NCBI GenBank assembly: GCA_001179505.1
Contig: CDMY01000061.1
Location: 106,376-145,542 of the forward strand
Length of the DNA stretch: 39,167 nt
From: Vitrella brassicaformis
Taxonomy: Eukaryota > Sar > Vitrellaceae
Direction of reading: 5' to 3'
The notes under the pieces are model-generated. The model was not told where the DNA came from. It searched no databases and saw only the letters and a list, made by a program, of their open reading frames with translations. Every line of letters begins with the position of its first letter. Within the stretch, counting starts at the first letter, position 1. The position numbers were made by a program, and so were the translations under genes. Below are positions 1-9,822 of this stretch, in pieces.

Positions 1-61
1 CGGGGGGGGGGGGGGGCAACGCAACAGAGCACCATGTATGTGGCCTGGTGCTCATTTGCAG

Positions 62-597
62 GCAGCTGCTGAGTGGGGAGCCGACAATCTGGAGGTGAAA
101 CGATTGACAACGGGCAGCGACGCCATGCACATACCTAACGTGTGGTTTGTGGTGGTGGGGTGGGTGCAATGCAGCGCTTCGACAACGGCCTGCTTGTGCG
201 GCTGATCTGGGCCCTCGCATACAACCAAGGCTACGTCAACATTGACAGAGACGTACGTAGCAAAGCATCTGACACAGCTGAACACAAAGAGGAGGCACAC
301 CCATGTCTCCCCTTCCTCTGTTCAATATATGCATGATGGCATGGCTTGCAGATCTTTGTGCGGATCGCGCAGGAGACGCTGCCGCGTATGAATGACTTCA
401 ACCCCCGGCAGCTGGGCTGGATGCTCGCGGCCTTCTATCAGACGGGGCTGCTCAAACCAGGAAAGCTGATGCACCAGGAGAGCCTTCTGGCGGCAGAGCC
501 ACCGGGCAGCAGCAACCCCAACGCCACTGATGTGCGCGAGGCTGGTGCCGCTTTGGTGCCTGTGAGCAATGCGGCTGCGACTTGGGATGTGGGTTGA
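62..597 (+). CDS. HPR/FASTK-like helical repeat protein, 3' end only
   Basis: Three terminal exons are visible: 62-139, 175-252 and 352-597, all joined in phase 0, with the stop TGA at 595-597. The gene continues upstream of the window. The translation contains two helix-turn-helix units, beginning FDNGLLVRLIWALAYNQGYV and IFVRIAQETLPRMNDFNPRQ, with the Leu/Trp/Ala spacing seen in heptatricopeptide (HPR) and FASTK-like repeats. In apicomplexans and relatives such proteins bind organellar RNA. The last roughly 35 residues are Ala/Pro-rich and look disordered. The family call is by pattern only; another alpha-helical repeat such as OPR or ARM is possible. The first intron, 140-174, is only 35 bp. 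Confidence 0.5.
140..174 (+). other. 35-bp intron
   Basis: The interval starts GTGTGG and ends GCAATGCAG. It separates two phase-0 exons of the first gene, and its length is not a multiple of three, so retention would break the frame. It is among the shortest introns in the window; compare 5924-5957. Confidence 0.6.
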
Positions 598-1057
598 GAT
601 CGACGTCGTGTGCGCTTTCTGAGTGTTTGAGGCATGCTGGGCTATCGTCGTATTTGGACGGTTGGACGGACGATAGGGCTGTTTGTTGGAACGAAGGCTT
701 TGGTTCATAATGAAGATGTGTGCCAAACACAACCATCTGATTCCATTGCTTACTTAGCCCATACTCGTGTCCAGTGTTTCTTCTCCTACCGGTTCACTGT
801 ATCCAGCTCTCGGCACTGCTGAGGAGCCGAACGCATCGGACTGACCAACTCCCCTTTGATAGGGAGTCGTTCAGGCCGACGCGTCGGACCCGGCAGCACA
901 GCGGAGAGGGAGCATAGTGCATAGGTTCACAGAAAAAGCATCGACACACACTCCAGAAGGTAACCAGCGAGCGATGTAGTTGGCCCACCAGCTAGATGTC
1001 TATGTACAGCAGCACCTACTCACTCCCTCCCTCCCTCCCTCCCTCATCACACCTGAC
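598..1057. other. Intergenic, tail to tail
   Basis: This gap separates the 3' ends of the HPR-like gene and MED7. I see no gene in it. It holds a short inverted repeat around 848-870 (ACTCCC paired with GGGAGT) and (CTCC)n just upstream of 1050. It presumably contains both 3' UTRs. Confidence 0.6.
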
Positions 1058-1618
1058 TCATAGCCTCTCTTCCTTCATTCCCTCGTCAGCTGCTTTGACC
1101 GTCTCCTCTTCCCCACCTCCCTCCACACCTCCCAGCACACATCTTGCGTCGTCGACGGCACCCTTAAGCCTGTCGACCAGGGCCCTCTTGTACTCCACCT
1201 CCCGCCTCAGTGTCCGCACCACCTCCTCACACACCATGGCACGCTGCAGCCGACTCGTGGCGCTCGCCAGGTTCTGCAGGATGCGAAACACGTTGTCGAA
1301 CCGGGCGTTGTGGCGCCCCTTGCCCTCCACCAGGGCGTCGAGCATCGCCCGGATCTCGTCGGGCAGCATGTCTACCAGCCGCCTCATCTCCTCACGCAGA
1401 TCTGCGTCGGGGGCGTCGCTGAGCATGTTGGTGACACTGTCGAGTGGCGGTGGAGGCGAGAAAGTGGTGGTGAAGACTTGCCCGAAGGCCCAGAAGGGGT
1501 CCACAGATGCCGGCGGCGGGAGGGCATCGATGCTGCTGTGAAAGATCTTGTAGTGGATGGGAGGCGGCGGATACGCGTCCGCATAAAGCGGCTCACCGTG
1601 CGTATGGCTGTCCTCCAT
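1058..1618 (-). CDS. MED7: Mediator complex subunit 7
   Basis: A single-exon gene of 186 residues. The N-terminus carries the MED7 hallmark YPPPPIHYKIF near residue 15, followed by a second Pro stretch (LPPPASVDPFWAFG). The C-terminal half is two long amphipathic helices, including DLREEMRRLVDMLPDEIRAM and the segment around RHNARFDNVFRIL. This layout matches MED7, which pairs with MED21 in the middle module of Mediator and supports RNA polymerase II transcription in the nucleus. The start was set at the ATG at 1618 because the upstream in-frame codons are GTG. The conserved promoter-like motif lies only about 31 bp upstream. It is shorter than many MED7 proteins. Confidence rests on the N-terminal signature and helical layout. 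Confidence 0.8.
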   Translation of the reverse strand: MEDSHTHGEPLYADAYPPPPIHYKIFHSSIDALPPPASVDPFWAFGQVFTTTFSPPPPLDSVTNMLSDAPDADLREEMRRLVDMLPDEIRAMLDALVEGKGRHNARFDNVFRILQNLASATSRLQRAMVCEEVVRTLRREVEYKRALVDRLKGAVDDARCVLGGVEGGGEEETVKAADEGMKEERL

Positions 1619-1648
1619 CACCACCGCTCTGCGGCGAGCTCGCGATTC

Positions 1649-1664
1649 CGTGAAACCGCTCTCT
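1649..1664 (-). promoter_or_regulatory. Head-to-head gap motif, copy 1
   Basis: On the minus strand this reads AGAGAGCGGTTTCACG, matching the copies at 11552, 15974 and 32382. It is the closest copy to a start codon, about 31 bp upstream of MED7. The ATGTCCTAA half is not conserved here. A role in transcription initiation is inferred. Confidence 0.5.
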
Positions 1665-1796
1665 CAGCCCTCAAGCTGCACGGTGTGTGTCGGTCGGTGA
1701 GCACATCGATCCCGTTACTGCTGATCTGTATGTAGGATTGTCTTTGTGATTGCTGCAGCTGCCTTGTTTCGGCAATCGCTTCTACTTGGTGGTGCA

Positions 1797-2267
1797 ATGG
1801 CGGTGCTCAGCTCCCGGGGTGGAGAGGTCGACCTGATCTTCGATGACGGCACTCACGACGAGACTAAGGCCCTCACGAGCGGCATCGTGCGGGGGGAGAT
1901 GAGTGCTGAGAAGGCCTCACGGCTCATCGACACTGGAGCAGACGCCCCAGCCACTGTCACATTGGGAGGAGGGGGCATGCAAGGGAAACGGAGCTTGTTG
2001 GAGCTGGCCTTCTTCTACCTCGTGTGCATCTGCAGCGAGTGCCGCGCGGTCCTGCGCATTCTGGTGGCTGCCGGCGCCAAGATGATCCAGCGCTCACCCG
2101 GATGCTCTCTCTCTCCCGGATGCGCCTGCCGAGCTGCTGGTGTCTCACTGAAGAGCCTGAAGGAGCGAAGAAGGCCGGCGCGGCCGTTGAGCTCTTGTGT
2201 ACATGTTGCACAGACATGTACACATACAGACGGGACTCACTGTGAACGATTATCCGCTGCTGAGTGA
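1797..2267 (+). CDS. Single-module ankyrin-like protein
   Basis: The open frame runs from the ATG at 1797 to a stop at 2267, about 156 residues. Residues from about TKALTSGIVRGEM through LIDTGADAP to VLRILVAAGAK match the repeated module of the much larger protein at 7109-9248 (there LAVGLSNGTIEAQDADKLIG, then VLSVLVKHGAD). The two are therefore paralogues built on an ankyrin-like unit with LI-D/G-x-GAD as its core. After about position 2100 the translation loses resemblance and becomes Arg/Cys/Thr-rich, so the true end may lie elsewhere: an unmodelled intron, or a truncated copy. It is divergent from MED7 and tandem with the next gene. Partner and function are unknown; ankyrin-type modules usually bind proteins. 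Confidence 0.45.
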   Translation: MAVLSSRGGEVDLIFDDGTHDETKALTSGIVRGEMSAEKASRLIDTGADAPATVTLGGGGMQGKRSLLELAFFYLVCICSECRAVLRILVAAGAKMIQRSPGCSLSPGCACRAAGVSLKSLKERRRPARPLSSCVHVAQTCTHTDGTHCERLSAAE

Positions 2268-2329
2268 GTGTCTCTCTCGCTCCCGTTGTTGTTTGAGTGT
2301 CTTTCTCTCTCGCGTTGCCTGAGTCAGTC

Positions 2330-3563
2330 ATGCCGGCGTTGTCCGTCTGCTGTGTGCCCGGCTGTGTCCGGAAGGCCGGCACCAAAGAGGGCTGTGGCAA
2401 CAAGTGCGTCAATCATGCCTTCCCCTGCAAGACGCACGGCTGCACCAATGCCCGCAGTAAGGACGGCCTCTGCAAGCGGTGCAACGCGCGGCTCCGTGAC
2501 AAGAAGGAGGCGGGCCGACCCAAGCACCATGACCGCAGCACCGGTAAGCTTCTCACGAGTGAGGGAAGACTCGAGAGTGAGACACGAGAGTGAGACACGA
2601 GCGACAATCACGCCTTTTTTGTGTCTCTGTTTGGACAGACGATTTCTTTCTCGAAGCAAATCGTGCGGCCGTGGTGGAGCGTGCCAACCAGGCACTCGGC
2701 CATGCCGCACGCGGCCACGAGCTCAAGCACTACGCAAGTGAGCTGATCAGCGCATGTCGGTCACTGTTTGTGTCTCACTGTGTGTGTGCAGACATCATGC
2801 GTCGAGAGATGGGAGAGGCGAACCCTCGCGACATCAAGATCTACCAGAAGCAAGTAACTGAATGACCGCAGCTGAATTGAGTTACCGCTTGTGGATGCTG
2901 TCTCAGTCAGCAGCCGTGTCGATGGCCATTGCCCGCAGCAAGGCCGACTATCGCGCCGCACACAAGGAACAAGGCATCAAGGGGATCATCCAGGGCGAGA
3001 AGGTCGGATACACTCTGGGCCTGCGCGTGTGTGTCTGTGCGTATGTCTGTCTGTCTGCGTATCTCTGTCTGTGTCTGTCGCTGCAGAAGTGTCGAGAGTG
3101 TGGGATGAAGGTGTGCATCTGCGGCGAGGATGTCCAACAGGCCAGGCGTACCGAGAAGGTCAGATGATCACATATTTCCTCACACAGACGCCTTGACACC
3201 TATTTGATGGGTGTGATTCAGCGTTCCATCGAGTGCATCACGATTGATGACGAGGACCCTCCCGCCAAAGCCCCCAACGTCGGCAAGGAGGTCACACACA
3301 CACACCTCTATATACGTCTGACATCATGCCTATATATGCGTGCGACACGTGTGTGTTGTTGTGTGGGCGTTGCAGCCTTCCATCTGCTACGTGTATCGTT
3401 CCATCTGCTGCAAGTGCAAGACTACAACCAGCCGACCCGACAAGGTGGTCACACAACACGCACCTATATATCTGTGTGTGCGTGTTGTGTGTGTGATGTG
3501 TGCGACTGGATGCAGTGTTGCCCGATTTGTCTCGAGTATCCCTGCACCTGTGATGCCGAATAG
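2330..3563 (+). CDS. Cys-rich zinc-binding protein, eight exons
   Basis: Exons are 2330-2543, 2639-2737, 2792-2853, 2907-3002, 3087-3158, 3222-3290, 3376-3444 and 3516-3563, giving 242 residues; the last five joins are phase 0. Residues 7-55 hold Cys/His spacing like the small CxxxGCxxxA...GLCxxC modules of oomycete and algal WRKY19-like proteins (CCVPGCVRKAGTKEGC, then CKTHGCTNARSKDGLCKRC). Later exons add KCRECGMKVCICGED, ICYVYRSICCKCK and CCPICLEYPCTCDAE, so each exon supplies a Cys cluster or a linker. Zinc binding is inferred from the Cys spacing; nucleic acid binding is possible but not shown. Introns are 53-95 bp, several with (CA)n near the donor and (TG)n before the acceptor. No closer family was recognised. 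Confidence 0.72.
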
Positions 3564-4111
3564 CCCCACAAACGATACACACCCAACCCTCATCGACGTG
3601 GTACGACACCCCCCCCCCATCACCTCACACAGTGTGACACGTGTGTGATGTGGTGTGTGACTGGATGCAGTGTCGCTCGATGACAGAACGCACTGCATCT
3701 TGATCCCACCAAGTCGAGAGATGATCAGGCAGTCACACACATGCAGACACCGCAACGAGTACATGTACATGAATACCTGACAGAATGAACCAATGCAGAG
3801 AGCTGATTGAGTGGTATAATCGCAGAGACAGCAAGTCAGAGGCAGTAGCAGACACGTGAACGGATGGACCGCAGCTAAGCAAATCGTATAAATGGTCAGC
3901 GAGTCAGAGAGAGACGCGCGGCTGTATGAGAAAATTCGTGCCTTCGGGTCAGCACGCTCACCTCAGACACGTGAATGGATGGACCGCAGCTAAGCAAATC
4001 GTATAAATGGTCAGCGAGTCAGAGAGACGCAGAGACGTGAGTGGATGGACGGTCTGACAGCGCCCTCACACCACAGACACGTGCGCGACACATAATCCCT
4101 CTCCCTTGGAC
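3564..4111. other. Intergenic, tail to tail, with repeats
   Basis: Here lie the 3' UTRs of the Cys-rich gene (+) and the secretory unknown (-). Positions 3605-3690 hold a decayed echo of the Cys-rich gene's last intron and exon start. Positions 3849-4052 hold a direct repeat described separately. No further gene is seen. Confidence 0.6.
3849..4052. repeat. Direct repeat, two near-identical ~68-bp copies plus a partial third
   Basis: Copy 1 is 3849-3917 and copy 2 is 3964-4030. They share CAGACACGTGAA/TGG, then GGATGGACCGCAGCTAAGC and GTATAAATGGTCAGCGAG, with a few mismatches. A third, shorter copy (GACGTGAGTGGATGGACGG) lies at 4034-4052. Each full copy carries a CACGTG hexamer and a TATAAAT box-like string. 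The location is a 3'-3' gap, so a promoter role is not obvious. Confidence 0.8.
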
Positions 4112-6974
4112 TTATGTGCCCTGAAGAGCCTGAAGAGTCGTGCGCCGGCTCCTCAGTCGCTCGGCCATAGCGGGTGTCTTCGTCGTGGAGACGACCATGG
4201 ACTCAAATCCGGGCGGGAGCAGGGTCCATCCCGTCGACTCGTAGAAGTCCCTACAAGTACATGACTTCGTGTCACACCAGACATGAAGCATGGAGGGGTC
4301 ACACTCACCAGACGACGAGGTCCTTGGAGGCCTTTAGGCACCTTCCTGATCAGCGGTCCGCCTGTGGCCGGAGGGCTACGGCTATGTCGCAGACGTTGAT
4401 GCCGACGAGCGCCACCTCAGTATCACTGCCCCACTCGATCACGACGGCGAAGATAAGACTCACCACTGATGCACACCAGCACGCCGACTGAGTGTGGAGA
4501 CACAATCACTCAGACGGCCGAATGCTTTACCTGAGTCGCGACGTATGGCATCAATGTCCGGCGCACACTTGAGGGTCATAAATGACCGCCACCAGAGTTT
4601 GTTGGTCACCATACGACACCCCTCCATGGGGTCCCATCTGTCGCACACCTGACAACCGACGAACGGCGAGTGCATCGTGGCCTAGACAGTGTGGTGTACC
4701 TCGATTTCGTTGTAGTTGCTTCCGCGGAGATACAAAAGAGGTATGTCGATGTCCGTAGAGACCAAGATCAGGCGGTGAGTGGGGCTGGACCATTGAGCAG
4801 TGCCCCCGTCGCTGTATGACCCAGTGTCCTGCACACATGAGCAAGGCATCGAGTGGATACGTCCATATGTACTTTGTGTGCGCACCTTCCAGACCCGTCC
4901 CGCGTCTGCCACGAGTTGGTCAGCCTCGGCCGGACATAGATGGAGAGTCAGCTTGCCCGCCAGCCTGCCCTGGCCCGAATTGACATCCCTCACGCGCTGT
5001 CGGAACCAGTCCAGCAATGCAGACGGACACAGTCCAGCGATGCCAGATAGAAAGCTGGAAGGAAGTGATTCTCCTACCTTCACCATTTGCTTCATAAACC
5101 CCCGCTTCCTCTCTGCGTATTCTGCCGGGTCAACCGGCTTCCAGTACTTGATGCCGATGTCCCCGGCGTCGATCATCAGCAGCATCGCCGACTCAGGATG
5201 GTGCTCTACAAGTGGCTCCAGCGACTTGAGCATCGTGTTGAAGCGTGGCATGCCGTCAACGAGCATGAGACCCCCTCTTTCCCCCGGCATCACGGTGTAG
5301 GCCTGACGGTGCACACAGCTGCTGTGTGCAAAATGCACACACGACGGAGACCCTTCCTTACGTCGACGACCACGAGGACCGGCATGTTTGACGTCAAATC
5401 CGCGATAGAGCGCTGGACGGCTTGGACCTGCGGCCGAGTGTGACTCGTCAGACCCCTCCGGTCCGGTCGCCTCGTATTTGATTGTCGATGTCGTCCTCTC
5501 AGCTTCAACTTGGCCAACAGGCCGCTCATGTCTGTCAGTCACACAAAGCGTGCCGCGCGGTCCATCTGCCCGTCACACGCAGCCCACCTGAAAGCGCCGT
5601 CTTGACCTTGGCCACGTCGGCAGGGGTGACCTCTCTCCCACCCTCGCCCCAACCGAGTGCTATCGTCAGGGCGCCCTTGGCTCTGTCTTGGATGTCAAAT
5701 TCCTCAGCGGCGGAGGTGCTCTGCTGGCCGTCGCCTTCGTCGTCGTCGCTCTCGTCCATGGGGACCTTGTCACCACCGAAGGCCCCAGCCTGGGACTGTC
5801 GGATCTGCTCGTACAGCTGGTTGAAGCCATGCTTTGCGCTCAAGCTTGGGTGCTGGTGGGCGAGGACAAAGAGCTGGTTCTTGATTTCTTGCATAATCAT
5901 CGCGTTCTGACAGGCGAGTGATACTGTCAGCCCTGACGGCACAACTGTCGTTCTTACCCAGAAGAACCGGAAATTGGCAGTCTCCAGGCTCGTAGCCCAG
6001 TGTGGGCTGCACTTGATCGATTCGAGGAGTCAGCTGATTTCGCCTTCCTACATCGAGAACAGCCAAATCAAAGGAATGGATGTGACCTAGTATGGATGGC
6101 TCACTTCTGTGATGAGCCACTCCTCGCCAGACGAGGATGTGATTGACGCGAGACGGCTACGGGTGGTGGTGAGGAAGTTGCCAGCGGCCTCCTTCGCGCT
6201 CTGTGTGGTCGGCGCAGAAGCTCCCTCTTGTCGCATGAGGCGACGTCGGTGTGGGCATGCAAGGTTCATCTCAGAGGAGAGATGCACGCCCGCCGTGGTG
6301 AGATTGGACGGAGAGAGACCTGAATACGCGCAGAAGGGAAGCGATGCACTGCATAAGTGATGTAGGCGAACCACACTCACCAGCTTGTTGGGCGAGTGTC
6401 AGTATGGCGCCCCTGAGCGAAACGACCTCATCGTATAGATCGGGCACGGAGGCATTGACTTGAGGGGGCACGGGCTCAGAGGCTGACACACACACACACA
6501 CACACACACGTGTCGCACACAATGAGTACCACTGTGAGTGTGCGCCATATTGCTGTACCGGGAAGAAGGCCATAGCGCCGCAAAGTGAAGTTGAACCACC
6601 CATCGAAGCCGGGAGTGTCTCCAAGGGAGAAGCCAGATGGCAGCAAAGTCGTGTCTGGGGAAGGGCGGTCGTCAGTGCGATGCACGTCGCCATGGTTGTC
6701 TCTCGCGTCGGTTGACACCTCGCTCTTGTTGTCCAGACGGAACAAATTGGCGGCCTGACGAGTCACACCTCTGAGAGCCTCGCGTCCCACAACGGCAACT
6801 GCATGGAAGCAAGGACATGATGTTGTACTGTCGCGCGGGAGCTGCCATGTCCGCACCTGTGTCGGGAAGCACGGTGCAGATCGCACTCGTCAGCAGGAAG
6901 ATGCAGCTAGATAAGGACACCATAACAAAGCGCCTGAGAGCAGGCCGGCGAGGGGGCCGATCGTGACCCTCCAT
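4112..6974 (-). CDS. Secretory-pathway protein of unknown function, twelve exons, internal UGA
   Basis: Exons in coding order are 6857-6974, 6559-6798, 6381-6482, 6105-6319, 5958-6033, 5588-5923, 5362-5531, 4886-5302, 4700-4828, 4531-4648, 4309-4465 and 4112-4250. Every phase agrees, for 738 codons. The N-terminus has a basic stretch and hydrophobic core (VSLSSCIFLLTSAICTVLP), a signal peptide or anchor. The middle has an acidic linker (DESDDDEGDG) and the core has segments such as ESAMLLMIDAGDIGIKYWKP and ILVSTDIDIPLLYLRG. I recognise no family. Codon 679 is TGA (4350-4352), yet the frame stays open past it through another intron with correct phase to a final stop at 4112-4114. Either the protein ends at the UGA or the last 59 codons are reached by readthrough, or the allele or assembly is damaged. 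It is divergent from the ankyrin-like gene at 7109. Confidence 0.6.
5924..5957 (-). other. 34-bp intron
   Basis: The interval starts GTAAGAACG and ends GGCTGACAG on the minus strand. It joins exons 5958-6033 and 5588-5923 in phase 1 and leaves the frame VSLACQNAMIMQEIKNQL. Without splicing the frame shifts, as 34 is not a multiple of three. Confidence 0.65.
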
Positions 6975-7108
6975 CGACTGAAAGTACCCCGGCGACAAAG
7001 AGAGGAGCGACACACTGTACACAAGGGCCAACGGCCGATGTAAACAGAAAGGCGATACCGGATGCGCTCCGCGGGGGCAGGGTTGCGGTCGTGGTGGAAG
7101 TGGCCGAG

Positions 7109-9248
7109 ATGCTGCCGCAGTGGGAGCTGGCGAACTTGCCATCATACGGCAAGTGTCTCCTCGTTTTTCCTGAGGGGACTTCAGGCATTACCCGCCAGCT
7201 GGCGTGTGCTGTGGTGCAAAGCGATGTGGACGACGATACTATCGGCCGGCTCATCGATCAAGGCGCTGACCTTTCCGTGGTGATTCACATCATCCAGCTA
7301 TATGGTGGTCGCGGGTATGAGTATCAAAAGGGTCTTTTGGACGCCGTCCCCTTTGCTCATTCCCGCTCTCCAATTGCAAGCCGCATCGTCATCAGACTGA
7401 TCAAGCAAGGGGCATCCGTCACGGATGCCAGCCTCGAGGATTTTGTGCGGAAGTCCCCCCTTCACGTGGCGCAGAGGATTGTCGCCTTCAGTCGGCCGAA
7501 CGCATTCCTCGCTAGTTTCCGGCCCACTGGCAGACTTTATTGGCCAGACGAAGACGAGAGACCCCTTGTCACCCTCCCTGACGGCAGTAGTCCCCAGACG
7601 AAACGTCTTGCAGTCGGTTTGAGCAACGGCACCATTGAAGCGCAGGACGCCGACAAGCTGATCGGGCAGGGAGCGGATGCAAAGACAATCGTGGCCTTTC
7701 CTCCGTCGCGCTACAGCTTCCCACAGCATCCTCTTTCGCTCAGCCTCATCTCGCTTGCTCTGCGTTGTTCGGGTCGCATCTCGGCGGACGTCCTCAGCGT
7801 TTTGGTCAAACATGGGGCGGACATCGACCACGGCCATCCGATTGTGGAGGCTGTCGAGAAGCGCAAGTGGGAGTTGTGCCAGTCGCTGCTGTCCTTCAAG
7901 CCCTCGCTCACCGGCCTCACCCTGCTGCACAAGATTGCAGGACACAGTCTAAACGAAACGACGGGAGCTTTGGTGCTGTCGCTGGTGCAGACAATGATTG
8001 AGATGGATAGCTCCATCCTCAACGAGAAGAACGAGTACGGGAGGAAGCCCCTACACGTCTTCTGCGGAGACCCCCTAGCCAACGCCTCTCTGCAACAGCA
8101 GCTACTCGCGATTCTAGTCAATACGGCCGGGCGTGAGAGCCTGTTGGAGCCGGATGAACCCGACGATGACGAGAAGGGATGGAGACCATTCCATTATGCA
8201 GTTTCGTCGTTGTGCATGACAATGGTCGACTGGCTGTTCAAGCAAGACCCACACGTGATACATCACATCAATGAGACGATATCGACTGATCCCGAGAGGA
8301 CCATCTTGGGTCACCTGACGCGTGAAGCAGTGGATGAGTGGGACTCTTTTTTGCCGCCAGAGAGGCATGCCCCGAAGTCGCTGATGATGATGCGAAGGCT
8401 CCTGAAGTGGGGAGGTACGCATCGCATCTACCAGGGAGTGTGTGTTCGTGGGTCTGTGCGACGACTAAACGGATCATGTCTTGTCCTGTCCTGTCCCGTG
8501 TGCATGTGTGTGCGCAGCGTCTGTGTCACTGGCCTCTGGCCCTGATGGATTTGACGAGGATGAGACGAGAGAGGCGAGATTCCTCAAGACAGCCTATGGC
8601 GTGCACCTGAGCATAGATCTGCCGGACAACATCCTCCACTGCATCAACGACGTTCTCCGCCCCACGCGATCAATCCTGGCGTCCCTCACCCAGTGCATCC
8701 CCCTCACCGCCAACAAGACACTCCGCCTCCCATCCGACACCATCCACCACATCAGTGGTTTCCTCACCTCGTGGTGGGTCCCCAGGATCGGCGAGGACCA
8801 TTTCCGCACCGAGATACAAGGCATCGTGCATCACTTTGTCAGCAGCGCCCACAAGATCGTGCTGTCCGGCGGCAGCAATCGGGCCGTGGCGCGCGACCAC
8901 GTGCGACTCTTCTGCATCCGCGGACAACACATGGGGCTGCGCGAGGTGCTGGACGCCTGCATCAGGGAGGAGGGGCAGAGGTGGGGCGTCGCCACACGCT
9001 TCCCGGGCCTGCCGACATTCACCGAGAGTTTGCGCAGGCTGCCGGCCCTGCCGCAGAGGGACTTTGAGGCCATCGAGAGGATGAAGGTGCTGCAGGAGGT
9101 CGCAGGGGCCTGTGAGCTGCGCAATGCTGAGCTGCGGCTGGAGGTGGATAGGCTGCAGCATGAGCTGCGTGCTGTCAAGGAAGAGCTGATGCGATGGGTT
9201 CTGAGTAGAGCAGGGGGATTAGAGGGGGGAGGGTTAGCGACTCATTGA
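7109..9248 (+). CDS. Ankyrin-like multi-module protein
   Basis: Two exons, 7109-8414 and 8518-9248, joined in phase 1; about 678 residues. The upstream in-frame codon is GTG, so the ATG at 7109 was chosen. At least two roughly 100-residue modules are visible: DDTIGRLIDQGADLSVV...IRLIKQGASVTD and AQDADKLIGQGADAKTI...VLSVLVKHGADIDHG. These are followed by more canonical ankyrin segments (LLHKIAGHSLNETTG, YGRKPLHVFCGDP, GWRPFHYAVSSLCMTMVDW). The C-terminus ends in a coiled coil rich in Leu, Glu and Arg (ELRNAELRLEVDRLQHELRA). It is likely a cytosolic protein-interaction scaffold with no catalytic motif. The single-module gene at 1797 is a paralogue. A head-to-head gap of only 134 bp separates it from the secretory unknown. 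Confidence 0.7.
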
Positions 9249-9822
9249 TTGATTGATATGGCTGATTGATAACTTTATTCATCGGTTGGTCGGTCGGTTC
9301 ATCGACGAGTCGACCGAGTATCTAATTCGGGCCGTCTTGTTGCTGTTGTCGCTGTTGTTTGTGGTGGTAATTATGTATGTGTGGTCGTTTGTCACTTTTG
9401 GGTGCGTCATTGTTGTTGTTGCTGTGTGTGGCGATATGTGGCTGACTGATCGACCGCACATGCAGTTTTTTCGACAGAGAGGCAATTCAGTCTCTCGAAA
9501 CACCTAATTGTTAACTTTATTGGACCGTGTTGGATGGATGGACATTGATAAAAGAGCCATGCATCGATCGCATCGGTCGATCTCGATCAGTCAACCAACC
9601 AACACGAGTCAGTCTCTCATCCATCAACAGCACCTGCGTCTTACCCTGCTCTATACAAGGAATGTTTGTTCAAATCATCCCAGCACTACACTGACAGCTG
9701 GTCAAGGCAAAACAGCCGCTTGAAGGTCCCACTAGGAAAGCAGATCGACTACCCGCCCCCCCGCCCTCACCCCACAGTACAAAACAAGGGCCAAGTCGCT
9801 TGACCAAATACGGGGCAGAAAG
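9249..9822. other. Intergenic, tail to tail
   Basis: The gap lies between the 3' ends of the ankyrin-like and MIT-domain genes. It contains GATT and (GGTC)n runs near 9245-9310 and GTT-rich sequence near 9340-9430. I see no coding potential with splice support. Confidence 0.55.

Noticed and set aside
4112-4352. Selenoprotein reading of the internal UGA
   Set aside because: I could not see a SECIS-like stem with the ATGA/GA core in the 3' flank, and the protein has no known redox motif; kept only as one option.
4337-4371. A 34-bp intron removing the internal UGA
   Set aside because: Splicing GTAGCC...GATCAG gives a frame that meets TAA within four codons, and shifts the last exon out of its good frame.
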